Origin: Bdellovibrionia bacterium
GTDB taxonomy: Bacteria; Bdellovibrionota; Bdellovibrionia; Bdellovibrionales; JAGQZY01
DNA: 32,436 bases
NCBI GenBank assembly: GCA_030424715.1
Contig: JAUHWH010000004.1
Coordinates: forward strand, 1 to 32,436
Reading direction: 5' to 3'
Part shown: positions 24,028 through 32,012 of the stretch, one piece after another
How the letters are laid out: each line of letters opens with the position of its first letter
Numbering within the stretch: the stretch's first letter is position 1
Notes under the pieces: generated by a model
The model's database searches: none
What the model saw: only the letters and a program-made list of their open reading frames with translations
Told to the model about the DNA's origin: nothing
Program-made: the position numbers and the translations under genes

Positions 24028-25306
24028 CGAAAACACTGTGACGAAAAATCGCACCACGGCTCTGCTAAAAATGGCGACGAAGGTGGCGCTGCGAGAAGGT
24101 AAAAGCTTTTTTGAGAAAAAAGCGGAACAACAGTTAGCGAAAATGTTGGACCAAGCGGACGTGATAGTGAAGCAAGTGGGGCAATTAAAAGGAGCGGCGA
24201 TGAAGGCTGTGCAAATGGTGTCTGTGGAAGCACAAGACCTGCTACCGCCCGAGGTACTACAAGTCCTGGAGAAATTGCAATCCCAAGCCCCGCCACTGTC
24301 AAACGAGGTTATGATTGAGGAGTTGCGATCCGAGCTGGGCCCGCAGCGTTTCTCGGAAATAAAAAATCTATCAAGCCAGCCCATCGCATCTGCGAGCATT
24401 GGACAGGTCTATCGGGGTGATATCGACGGGCAAAGTGTGGTGATAAAAATTCAGTATCCGGGTGTCGCCGACAGTGTTGATCAGGACCTCAGGATATTGA
24501 AAAAGTTGGTGCAGGCGCTATTGGTTTTGGCGCGTAAAAGAATTGATATGGACGCCTTGTTTGTCGAAATGAAGCGGGTTCTTAAGCTCGAGACCAACTA
24601 TCTCAATGAGGTCGAGCAACTTCTCAAATACAAGGCCTTTTTCCAAGGCGAGACCCAGTATAAAATCCCAGAGGTTTACCCCGAGTTGTCCACCAGTAAG
24701 GTTATTGTTTTAAGTAACGAAGAGGGATTGGAGTTCACCGACTGGTTGAAGACCAATCCGTCGCTCGCGATGCGAGAGACCATAGGCATTTCCCTTCTTA
24801 ATCTTTACATGGAAGAATTCTTTAAAAATCAGTTGGTCCAAACCGACCCCAACCCGGCCAACTTTTTGATTAACCACCAGAATCAACTGGTGTTGTTGGA
24901 TTTTGGTGCGACCATTTCGTATTCCGATGAATTTGTGACCGATTACAAGGCATTGTTGCGCACCGTCTTCAGTGGCAGTGACGATGAAATTCTTCAGAAA
25001 ATTCAAACTTTGGGCTTTGTTTCTCCGAAAGAGACCGACGAGGTGAAAAATGACTTCGTCCAATTTATCAAGCTTTCCTTGTTGCCATTCTCCGAAGATT
25101 TACAGCCCTTCGACTTTGGTTCAGAGGAGTATCCGGAGCAGGTTCGAGAAACCGTCCTTAGTTTTTCAAAAAAGCTAAAGCACTCGGCGCCACCGAGCAA
25201 CATTATTTTTTTGCATAGAAAGCTCGGAGGCATCTTTCAGATGCTGAGAAAGCTAGGCGTTAAAATTGATATCACCCCGTACCGAGATATGATTTTGAAG
25301 AATTGA
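24017..25306 (+). CDS. ABC1/AarF (UbiB/COQ8/ABC1K) atypical kinase family protein
   Basis: The ATG at 24017 is chosen because AGGAG lies six bases upstream; it overlaps the photolyase by 11 bases. The product is 429 aa. Family motifs are in order. The KxGQ-like helix region is LKGAAMKAVQMVS (57-69). The alanine-rich nucleotide loop is IASASIGQVYRG (123-134). The VIKIQYPG strand carries Lys 144, the catalytic-loop counterpart QTDPNPANFL has Asp 277 and Asn 282, and the metal-binding DFG is at 295-297. The KxGQ motif reads K63-A-V-Q66, with valine for the usual glycine. No transmembrane anchor is evident. ABC1 proteins support ubiquinone or other prenyl-lipid metabolism; UbiB-type E. coli proteins are longer, with C-terminal membrane helices. 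Context with lipid-protection genes suggests a role in quinone or lipid homeostasis under oxidative stress rather than core ubiquinone synthesis. Confidence 0.9.
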   Translation: MGSDENTVTKNRTTALLKMATKVALREGKSFFEKKAEQQLAKMLDQADVIVKQVGQLKGAAMKAVQMVSVEAQDLLPPEVLQVLEKLQSQAPPLSNEVMIEELRSELGPQRFSEIKNLSSQPIASASIGQVYRGDIDGQSVVIKIQYPGVADSVDQDLRILKKLVQALLVLARKRIDMDALFVEMKRVLKLETNYLNEVEQLLKYKAFFQGETQYKIPEVYPELSTSKVIVLSNEEGLEFTDWLKTNPSLAMRETIGISLLNLYMEEFFKNQLVQTDPNPANFLINHQNQLVLLDFGATISYSDEFVTDYKALLRTVFSGSDDEILQKIQTLGFVSPKETDEVKNDFVQFIKLSLLPFSEDLQPFDFGSEEYPEQVRETVLSFSKKLKHSAPPSNIIFLHRKLGGIFQMLRKLGVKIDITPYRDMILKN

Positions 25307-25345
25307 ACAGCAATGAGTAAAAGATCTTTAATATAAGGAGAACAC

Positions 25346-25900
25346 ATGAGTTTAACGTCCATTTTTTACAAAACAGCCTTGGTTACATTGGTTGTCTTAA
25401 CAGGAGGCATTGTGAGTGCAACAACAATACAAGATCAGAAAATAGAAGACATTGGTGGCAAGTCCATGAGCCTGGCGGACTACAAAGGTAAAGTGGTTCT
25501 GCTGGTCAATATCGCCACAAAGTGCGGATACACGCCTCAGCTTAAGGGGTTAGAGGCGCTTTATCAAAAGCACAAAGATCAAGGCCTGGTGGTTGTGGGG
25601 ATCCCGAGCAATGACTTTGGTGGTCAGACTCCCGAAGATGAAAAAGGTGTGAAAAAGTTTTGCCTTCTTAATTACGGAGTGACTTTTCCGCTGACCAGTA
25701 AGACCGTCGTTAAGGGAGAAAACAAGCACCCATTGATTGCGAGTTTGGTGAAGGCCTCGAGCGATGCCAAAGAAATCGGCTGGAATTTTGAAAAATTCTT
25801 GATCGGAAAAGACGGCCAACTGGTACAACGTTATGGCTCATCTGTTAAACCTGACGACCAAAATCTGGAAAAGCAAATCACGACGTTGCTTGCTAAGTAA
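25346..25900 (+). CDS. Exported glutathione peroxidase (cysteine type)
   Basis: 184 aa with AAGGAG before the ATG. Residues 1-25 form a signal peptide (hydrophobic core ALVTLVVLTGGIVSA), unlike the cytoplasmic BtuE-type enzymes. The catalytic tetrad is recognisable: Cys 60 in NIATKCGYTPQ (where animal enzymes have selenocysteine), Gln 94 in FGGQTPED, and Trp 146/Asn 147 in WNFEKFL. Two further cysteines sit away from the active site only as KKFC, so thioredoxin- or glutathione-type resolution cannot be told. The enzyme reduces hydrogen and lipid hydroperoxides, here in the periplasm. It follows the ABC1 kinase gene by 39 bases and probably belongs to the same stress-induced run. Confidence 0.92.
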   Translation: MSLTSIFYKTALVTLVVLTGGIVSATTIQDQKIEDIGGKSMSLADYKGKVVLLVNIATKCGYTPQLKGLEALYQKHKDQGLVVVGIPSNDFGGQTPEDEKGVKKFCLLNYGVTFPLTSKTVVKGENKHPLIASLVKASSDAKEIGWNFEKFLIGKDGQLVQRYGSSVKPDDQNLEKQITTLLAK

Positions 25901-25936
25901 ATCGCATTTTTAAATCGACCGAACAAGGAAGGCCGT

Positions 25937-26719
25937 ATGGAACTCAACGGGAAAAACATTCTAATATCCGGAGCCAATCGAGGCATTGGTTTGGCCCTAG
26001 CTAAAAAAGCCGCTTCTTCTATGATGAACGTTCATCTACTTTGCCGCACCCGCGATCCCGGGGTAGAGGCGGAGCTTAAAAAACTGGGAGCTTCCCTTGT
26101 CAAGTCTTGGAGCCTTGATCTCAGCGACCCTAAAAATATTGAGGCTTTTGCCGCAGAGTTTGAAAAGTCCGACTTCACTTGTGATGTTTTGGTTAACAAT
26201 GCTGGACAACTCACGGGCGGGCTTGTTGAAGAGCAGGACATTCAAAAAGTCTATCAGATGTTTCAGGTGAATCTTGTCGGTTTGATCGACCTCACCAAAC
26301 GAATGTTGCCAGGGATGCTAAAATTGCCTGAGGCGAAGGTTGTTAACAATGCATCGGTCTCTGGCTTGATGTATTTACCATGTGCTAGTACCTACGCCGC
26401 TAGCAAAGCGGGAGTCATCGCGTTTACCGAGTCGTTGCGTAACGAGTTGGAGGGGACTTCTGTTTCAACACTAACAATGATCACTCCCGGAGTGAAAACG
26501 AGGATGTACGATGAGATCCCCGACCTTTACTCGGGACACCTCGATTTAAAATTTTTGTCGTCAATTCCGGCTGACGAGTGGGTTGAAGAAGTCTTCCGTT
26601 GTATGAAAAAGGACATTGCTGTTTGTTGGCCGTCGGGGCAGTCGTTTTTGGGAGTCAAACTCGGGCAGCATTTTCCGGGACTTCTCAGTCGGATGGTTCG
26701 TCCTTATTTTAAAAGGTGA
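25937..26719 (+). CDS. Short-chain dehydrogenase/reductase
   Basis: 260 aa, classical SDR length. The nucleotide-binding motif SGANRGIG (11-18) and NNAG (87-90) are present. The catalytic Ser lies in NNASVSG (Ser 140 or Ser 142), followed by Tyr 153 and Lys 157 in STYAASKAG, with Asn 112 in QVNLVG completing the tetrad. The C-terminus GQHFPGLLSRMVRPYFKR is typical of SDRs acting on acyl or hydrophobic substrates, often membrane-associated. It starts 36 bases after gpx with AAGGAAGG as ribosome-binding site, and the next gene starts one base after its stop. SDR genes recur in ChrR-regulated clusters. Substrate unknown. Confidence 0.92.
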   Translation: MELNGKNILISGANRGIGLALAKKAASSMMNVHLLCRTRDPGVEAELKKLGASLVKSWSLDLSDPKNIEAFAAEFEKSDFTCDVLVNNAGQLTGGLVEEQDIQKVYQMFQVNLVGLIDLTKRMLPGMLKLPEAKVVNNASVSGLMYLPCASTYAASKAGVIAFTESLRNELEGTSVSTLTMITPGVKTRMYDEIPDLYSGHLDLKFLSSIPADEWVEEVFRCMKKDIAVCWPSGQSFLGVKLGQHFPGLLSRMVRPYFKR

Positions 26720-26720
26720 T

Positions 26721-27194
26721 ATGAGAGTCTTGCTGGCGTTTCTCATTTTTACTCCTTTGTATTTGATTTGGCTCCTGGTCTGTGCGGTATTGAGTTTCAT
26801 TGGCGTTTTTATTCCTCTGTCCAACAAAAAATTACAGCCAACTATGGTTCAGAAAAGGCAGACCGTTTGTCGCGTGATGAATGAGAAGGGACTCTTGTCC
26901 GATCACGAATATAGTTTTGAAACCGAAGTGGTTGCCTCACAGTACGATGAATTCACGTTTTCTGGTTACCTCGTGATCTTGGGGCCGGTGATTTTGCTGT
27001 TAAAGCATTTCGCGTTTCTCGACAGCTTTATGATGGCCTTGATCCGACAGTGGATGCGAGTTCATAGCTTTCGTGAGGACGCCGGTAGTGGTTCTCCAGT
27101 GCCCCGCTTTCTCGTGAGCCTCGCCGCCTTTTGTGTGGGGATTGCCCGATCTTTTGGGAAAGTTCTTTATGTTTTGAGCTGGGGTCGGCGTTAA
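26721..27194 (+). CDS. Membrane protein of unknown function
   Basis: 157 aa. The ATG at 26721 follows the SDR stop by one base, with AAAAGGTGAT directly upstream; longer starts inside the SDR gene are not supported. Residues 4-33 form one long or two short membrane segments (LLAFLIFTPLYLIWLLVCAVLSFIGVFIPL region). A second hydrophobic segment lies at about 84-100 (LVILGPVILLLKHFAFL) and a third at about 131-150. The middle region is hydrophilic and basic. I do not recognise a family. Tight coupling to the SDR suggests the two proteins act together, perhaps on a membrane-embedded substrate. Confidence 0.78.
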   Translation: MRVLLAFLIFTPLYLIWLLVCAVLSFIGVFIPLSNKKLQPTMVQKRQTVCRVMNEKGLLSDHEYSFETEVVASQYDEFTFSGYLVILGPVILLLKHFAFLDSFMMALIRQWMRVHSFREDAGSGSPVPRFLVSLAAFCVGIARSFGKVLYVLSWGRR

Positions 27195-27280
27195 GCCTTT
27201 GATTTTGTATGAAAAAGACGAAATCAGGTACCAATCTTGCGCGGGATAGGGTACTGGTCAAATTACAAAGGGGCTTCACC

Positions 27281-27580
27281 ATGAAAAAGACGTTCTCCAT
27301 TATTTCTGACAACAAAAAGCCGGCCCGGCAAGTGGATGCTATTAAGCACGAGGTCAAAAAGTACATAGCCCGCGAGCGCCGACGAGACCTACCCGAGGGC
27401 GCCGACTTTTGGGATTTCAATTGTAAAATTGGCCCATCCGAAGACGCCGCCCAGGATGTCCATCCGACCAAAATCAATCAAGCGATTGATGAAATGGTTA
27501 CTGCAGGCAAGCAAAGCTTTTTCATTCAGGTGCTAGCTCACCCACGAACTCGTCAAACGAAGCCTAAAAACGAAACATAA
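27281..27580 (+). CDS. DUF6172-like small protein
   Basis: 99 aa from the ATG at 27281; an in-frame ATG at 27209 has no ribosome-binding site. The pattern MKKTFSI..., ARQVDAIKHEVKKYIARERRRDLPEGADFWDFNCKIG, then INQAIDEMV..GKQSFFIQVLA matches a small conserved proteobacterial family I recall as DUF6172. It has a basic helical start, then a FWDF strand and a C-terminal alpha/beta part. There is no signal peptide, so it is cytoplasmic. Function unknown. It lies 86 bases after the membrane protein gene and may have its own promoter. Its link to the stress cluster is only by position. Confidence 0.8.
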   Translation: MKKTFSIISDNKKPARQVDAIKHEVKKYIARERRRDLPEGADFWDFNCKIGPSEDAAQDVHPTKINQAIDEMVTAGKQSFFIQVLAHPRTRQTKPKNET

Positions 27581-27701
27581 TTCTTGCCGCACAATCTCAT
27601 AGACCCCAACGCGGTCCGCTGCCTCCCCCCTGGGAACGACGCATCCCTTGCCACTGGCTTCTTGATTGATAACAATGAGGCATCATCAAAAGGGGGATTG
27701 C

Positions 27702-28385
27702 ATGAAAAATATATTTTTAATTTTAGGAATTGGTTTTTTAACTATCACGGCACAAGCGGCCGATGTGACTGCTTTGAAACAGGAGATCACTGTTCTCGCC
27801 AAAGCCAACACCACCAACGTTAGTGCTCAGTCCGAAGTGCGAAAAGATTTGGACAATCTCATTAGCGAGTTGACCGCCTCGCAGCCTGAAGTGACGGAGC
27901 AGCAGTGGGTCAAGTTTTCCCCGGGCAGTTGGAGACAAATCTGGTCTGACGAAGCTGACAATTCCCCAGCGGGTTCACCGAGTCGCAACCTCGATAAAAT
28001 ATTTCAGTATGTTTCCAACGCAGGGCGTGCGGTGAACTTTGGAGAACGAAGACTTCCCAATGGCGTCACTGTAACCTTCGCTCTTGAAGCTGTGGGAGCT
28101 GTCAGTGGAAACAAGCAAAACACCAAAATATTAAAAGGCTTTAGCCGCAATCAGGGCCTGGTCAGCGGAGAGTATATTAGCCAACTGGCGACCAGTATTT
28201 TAGAAGGCGACCTTGGTGAGTTCGAACCGGCCAAATTAGGAGAGTTTCCCAAAGGGCCGATCAATGCGGAAAGCGATTTAACCATTCTTTATCTCGATGA
28301 CGATTTGAAGATTGGCACAGCTCCAAACGTCTACACCGGTGCCATTGAGCTTTTTGTTCTCGAGCGGGTGATATCCGTTCAGTAA
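27702..28385 (+). CDS. Exported PAP/fibrillin-like protein
   Basis: The ATG at 27702 is chosen because AGGGGG lies upstream and MKNIFLILGIGFLTITAQA begins a signal peptide; an earlier ATG in frame has no such support. The product is 227 aa. Residues 44-62 (EVRKDLDNLISELTASQP) followed by a W-containing strand (VKFSPGSWRQIWSDE) resemble the opening of plastid-lipid-associated (PAP/fibrillin) domains. The C-terminal SDLTILYLDDDLKIGTAPN (191-209) matches their conserved 'D.TYLDDDLRIGR..N' end. The fold is a lipocalin-like barrel that binds lipids. In plants and cyanobacteria these proteins coat plastoglobules or protect photosynthetic membranes. Here it would act in the periplasm. Call rests on end motifs and domain shape. 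Confidence 0.68.
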   Translation: MKNIFLILGIGFLTITAQAADVTALKQEITVLAKANTTNVSAQSEVRKDLDNLISELTASQPEVTEQQWVKFSPGSWRQIWSDEADNSPAGSPSRNLDKIFQYVSNAGRAVNFGERRLPNGVTVTFALEAVGAVSGNKQNTKILKGFSRNQGLVSGEYISQLATSILEGDLGEFEPAKLGEFPKGPINAESDLTILYLDDDLKIGTAPNVYTGAIELFVLERVISVQ

Positions 28386-28420
28386 AATAGAGAATTTCAG
28401 AATCACGGAGGAGGATGGAT

Positions 28421-29878
28421 ATGAAGCCGATCAATTTTTTTTTGGTCCTTGTTTTTTGGGGTTCTTGTGCATGGTCAAAGGCCAGCCTTAGCCCCGCCTT
28501 ACAGCAGAGTTTAAGCTCCAGCGAGACCAGTGATATTGTCATCTATTTAAAGACAAAGGCTGATCTAAAATCAGCCTTTGCTATTTTGGATCGAACCTCG
28601 CGCGTCGCCCATGTTGTCGAAAAACTTTTAGATGCGTCGGAGTCATCGCAAAAGCCGATCCTGCAGTTTTTGGAGACTCGCGGATTTAAGGCTCGCGGTT
28701 TTGTCTCCACCAATGCGATTGCTGTGTCAAAGGTACCGTCAAATTTAGTCCAGCGGTTGTCGCGATTCTCCGCGGTTCGCAGCATTGGGTTGGATGTTCG
28801 ATCTAAACTCAATCTTCCTTTTCCGTTTCCGGAATCTCCAGAAGAAGAAAAAAAAGTGATAGGGATACCTTCTCACCTCTCTCGCATCAAAGTGGATCGA
28901 GTGTGGAATGAACTTAAAGTCAGAGGCGAAGGGATCGTCATAGCTGGGCAAGACACCGGTTACTTTTGGAAGCACAAAGCTCTGCAAGACAAGTACCGAG
29001 GCTTTAACCAGGGGTTTGTCGATCATAATTACAATTGGCACGACGGTATCGTGGGGGCGCCCTGTTCCCCCGGAGGCGCTGAGCCTTGCGACGACAAGGA
29101 CCACGGAACTCACACCATGGGCTCTATTGTGGGTGACGACGGTCAAGGCAATCAAATTGGCGTGGCGCCGGGAGCTCAGTGGATCGGGTGTCGCAATATG
29201 CAAAAAGGTGTGGGGACGGTTTCTAGTTATCTCGAGTGCTTTGACTTTTTTCTTGCGCCTTTTCCGATCAATGGCAGCGTTGCAAAAAATGGACGACCTG
29301 ACTTGGCTCCTCATATTTTAAACAATTCGTGGAGCTGCCCTAAAAGCGAAGGCTGTGTTGGCGATGAGTTTTTGAATGTGGTGCAAGCCTACAAAGCCGC
29401 CGGGATTCTATTGGTGGCAGCAGCCGGCAACGATGGGCCCAGTTGCGGAACAGCCAGTAATCAGCCGGCCAGTTTTGCGGGAGATGTACTGGTTGTTGGT
29501 GCCTGGAATTCGTATATCAACGAAATCGCCTTTTTCTCTGGCGTCGGGCCATCACCCTTTAAGAAACAGTTGGCGCCCAACGTGATTGCAGTGGGCACTG
29601 GCGTGAAGTCCTCCATGGCGTCTGGCCCCAATGATTACGACGACAAAGCGGGCACATCGATGGCCTCACCACAGGTGGCTGGAGTTGTGGCTTTGCTCTG
29701 GTCCTATAAACCCGAACTGATTGGTCAAATTGACGCCACTCTTGATGTGATACAGAGAACGGCAGACCCCATCCGAGCCAGTCAAACTTGCGGCGCTTTT
29801 TCAGGCGGCAGTATTCCCAACGCCGTCTACGGCTATGGAATGGTTAATGCCTACAGGGCTTTGACTGAGAAACTTTGA
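28421..29878 (+). CDS. Secreted S8 subtilisin-like serine protease
   Basis: The ATG at 28421 is chosen because GGAGGAGG sits six bases upstream; the in-frame ATG at 28415 directly abuts it. The product is 485 aa. Signal peptide: residues 1-21. Residues about 22-130 are an inhibitor-like propeptide (IVIYLKTKADL..., FKARGFVSTNAIAVSKVPSNLVQRLSRF). The catalytic domain has Asp 178 in AGQDTG, His 228 in DHGTHTMGS and Ser 413 in GTSMASPQVAG. The oxyanion Asn is Asn 337 in AAAGNDGP (or the Asn pair at 301-302). Several cysteines (CSPGG..PC, WSC..EGC, SCGT) suggest disulfides typical of extracellular forms. Resembles bacillopeptidase F-type subtilases. It begins 35 bases after the fibrillin-like gene; the following gene is another subtilase. 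Confidence 0.92.
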   Translation: MKPINFFLVLVFWGSCAWSKASLSPALQQSLSSSETSDIVIYLKTKADLKSAFAILDRTSRVAHVVEKLLDASESSQKPILQFLETRGFKARGFVSTNAIAVSKVPSNLVQRLSRFSAVRSIGLDVRSKLNLPFPFPESPEEEKKVIGIPSHLSRIKVDRVWNELKVRGEGIVIAGQDTGYFWKHKALQDKYRGFNQGFVDHNYNWHDGIVGAPCSPGGAEPCDDKDHGTHTMGSIVGDDGQGNQIGVAPGAQWIGCRNMQKGVGTVSSYLECFDFFLAPFPINGSVAKNGRPDLAPHILNNSWSCPKSEGCVGDEFLNVVQAYKAAGILLVAAAGNDGPSCGTASNQPASFAGDVLVVGAWNSYINEIAFFSGVGPSPFKKQLAPNVIAVGTGVKSSMASGPNDYDDKAGTSMASPQVAGVVALLWSYKPELIGQIDATLDVIQRTADPIRASQTCGAFSGGSIPNAVYGYGMVNAYRALTEKL

Positions 29879-29931
29879 ACAGTATTTTTCAAGACTTTAT
29901 TTGTTGAGTGAACACTTCATAAGGAGAAAGT

Positions 29932-31986
29932 ATGCAAAGATTTTTAATCACTCTTGTTTTAATTTTGGGAGTTTCCGTTGCTTTAGCACAAGTGCCGGCT
30001 CCGGCTGACACCTCTCATCCGGGTAACGAGACAGCGGTTCTCTCCTTTGAACGCTTTGAAATAAAAGAGTTGGGTCGGACCTCACCACTTTATCTCCCCA
30101 AGCGAACCGATGGTAAAAAGGTTCCGCTGGTGGTTTTTGGACATGGGCAAGCCTTGAATGAAACTCACTACGACAAAACCCTAGAGCATTTGGCAAAGAA
30201 AGGTGTCGCAGCCCTTTTTCCAAAATTTGATGATGGTTTTTTTGATCAAAATTGGCGGCGAATGGCCGACGACTGGAACGCTATAACAAAAGCGGCTTTG
30301 AAGGAGTATGGAATTCGTGTTGACGCCAAACATGTTGTCTACAGTGGGCATTCCAAAGGTGGCTATGTCGGGTTGATGGCCATGGGGGCCCCAAGCCAGC
30401 CGGCCGTTGATAGTGGGGTGTTTTTTGCTCCCGCAGGCTATGACTCGGAGTATTTACAGAATCTTGAGGACGACGTCGAGGTCACTTTAGTTTGGGGCGA
30501 GAAAGACTCCGTCATTGAAAAAAGTGCGGTTATGGAGATCTACAACGCCCTTACCGTTGAGAACAAGCAGTTCATCGAAGTGCTGAGCTACAACAACCGA
30601 GAGGCCGATCACTATTTCCCACAAAATAAGTCGACATTTTTTGGAGGTAAAAATGGTGTGAGTGCTTTTCATCATCATGGCGTCTGGCAATGGTTGGTAG
30701 CGGCAGCCTGGGATGTTGAAAATGGAGGAGATGCGCTGCAGCCCTATCTGTATGGTGAAAAGGCTGGAGTCAGTGGGCAACCAGGTTTAAAGCACAAGGT
30801 CCAGCGCAGTTGGTCGCCTCGCTTTGAGGCTCTTATAAAGCCAACGGATGCCAATAGCTTTTTAACAACCACCGGGCGCAATTTAGTCCTTAGCGAAGTG
30901 GGGTGGGGTTGGTATAAAGCCATTTTATCGGAGCAGATCTTCCAGCGACTTCAGCGCTCTAAGGATGTTCAATATGTTGGTCGCAACCATGAGTTGAAAT
31001 TGCTGTTAGAGCCCAATGACTTGGATCCGAGGCAGTGGGCGTTTAAAAATCCTTTGGGCTTTGACGTTTCCGCCCCTGGGGCTTGGGATCTTGTTTCCAC
31101 CGCAGAAGAGGTTGTGGTGGCCGTGATAGATTCTGGGATTCAGTGGAAGCATTCGGACCTTCGAGACAATCTTTGGATCAACCAAGCCGAAGCAGAGGGG
31201 CAGGCGGGTGTTGACGACGATAACAATGGCTATATTGATGATGTTAAGGGCTTTCACTTTCTTTTGAACAATGGAGAATCCAACGATAGCCGAGGTCATG
31301 GCACCATGGTCAGTGGAATGATTGGAGCCGTTGGAAACAACGGACGTGGTATCACGGGAATGGCCTGGAACGTGAAGTTGATGTCTTTAAATATGTTTCC
31401 CAATTTGTGGGGAAATGCCACTCTAGAGGCAGCGGTTAAAGCTGTGCACTACGCTGTTGATAACAAGGCAGACATTATTAACGCCTCTTTTGGCCAAGCC
31501 GATGAAGACTTGGTGCCGGATGACGGCTTCAAGATCTTTATCGAGGCCCTGGAGAGGGCGGAAAAGGCGGGGATACCCGTGATTGCGGCGGCTGGCAACA
31601 GCTCGGGCAACAACGACAAGACGGGGATGATTCCGGCCACATTGGGACTAAGCAATATCATTTCTGTAGGGGCTATGAATCGTAAGGGGGAAAAGTGGGC
31701 GAAAACAAATTACGGTAAAAACAGTGTGCATGTGATGGCCCCAGGTGAAGAGATTCTTACGACCCACACCAGTGGCACCCGCAGCCCTTCGGGGACATCT
31801 TTAAGCGCTCCTATCGTCACAGGTATTGTGGCCTTGATGTTGGATAAAAATCCCGACCTCACCTTAGCTCAAATCAAAGATATTTTGCTGAACTCATGTG
31901 ATGCCCATCCTCCGTTGGCAGAACTGAGCCTTTGCGGCGGATACATCAATGCGGCTAAGGCTGTGGAGGCGGCCAACCTTAAGTAA
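29932..31986 (+). CDS. Secreted alpha/beta-hydrolase fused to an S8 subtilase
   Basis: 684 aa with AAGGAG before the ATG. Signal peptide: residues 1-19 (cleavage ALA/Q). Residues about 40-260 form an alpha/beta-hydrolase of the dienelactone hydrolase/chlorophyllase-like type. Oxyanion strand VVFGHGQ is at 67-73, nucleophile elbow GHSKG has Ser 141, WGEKDSVI has probable acid Asp 192, and ADHYF has probable His 227. Residues about 360-684 form an S8 protease: Asp 400 in AVIDSG, His 456 in RGHGT, Asn 556 in AAAGNSS and Ser 623 in GTSLSAP. The joining segment (280-390) carries a subtilase lead-in (PNDLDPRQWAFKN...APGAWDL). Both triads look intact, so two serine hydrolases appear joined in one exported chain. 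The hydrolase sits where a protease propeptide usually is. Whether the parts are separated by processing is not visible. Confidence 0.88.
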   Translation: MQRFLITLVLILGVSVALAQVPAPADTSHPGNETAVLSFERFEIKELGRTSPLYLPKRTDGKKVPLVVFGHGQALNETHYDKTLEHLAKKGVAALFPKFDDGFFDQNWRRMADDWNAITKAALKEYGIRVDAKHVVYSGHSKGGYVGLMAMGAPSQPAVDSGVFFAPAGYDSEYLQNLEDDVEVTLVWGEKDSVIEKSAVMEIYNALTVENKQFIEVLSYNNREADHYFPQNKSTFFGGKNGVSAFHHHGVWQWLVAAAWDVENGGDALQPYLYGEKAGVSGQPGLKHKVQRSWSPRFEALIKPTDANSFLTTTGRNLVLSEVGWGWYKAILSEQIFQRLQRSKDVQYVGRNHELKLLLEPNDLDPRQWAFKNPLGFDVSAPGAWDLVSTAEEVVVAVIDSGIQWKHSDLRDNLWINQAEAEGQAGVDDDNNGYIDDVKGFHFLLNNGESNDSRGHGTMVSGMIGAVGNNGRGITGMAWNVKLMSLNMFPNLWGNATLEAAVKAVHYAVDNKADIINASFGQADEDLVPDDGFKIFIEALERAEKAGIPVIAAAGNSSGNNDKTGMIPATLGLSNIISVGAMNRKGEKWAKTNYGKNSVHVMAPGEEILTTHTSGTRSPSGTSLSAPIVTGIVALMLDKNPDLTLAQIKDILLNSCDAHPPLAELSLCGGYINAAKAVEAANLK

Positions 31987-32012
31987 GGGGGCGAGGGCGT
32001 CAGGGGAAAAGA

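Noticed and set aside
26616-26720. Longer start of the membrane protein inside the SDR gene
   Set aside because: No ribosome-binding site, and the sequence before 26721 is just the shifted SDR reading.
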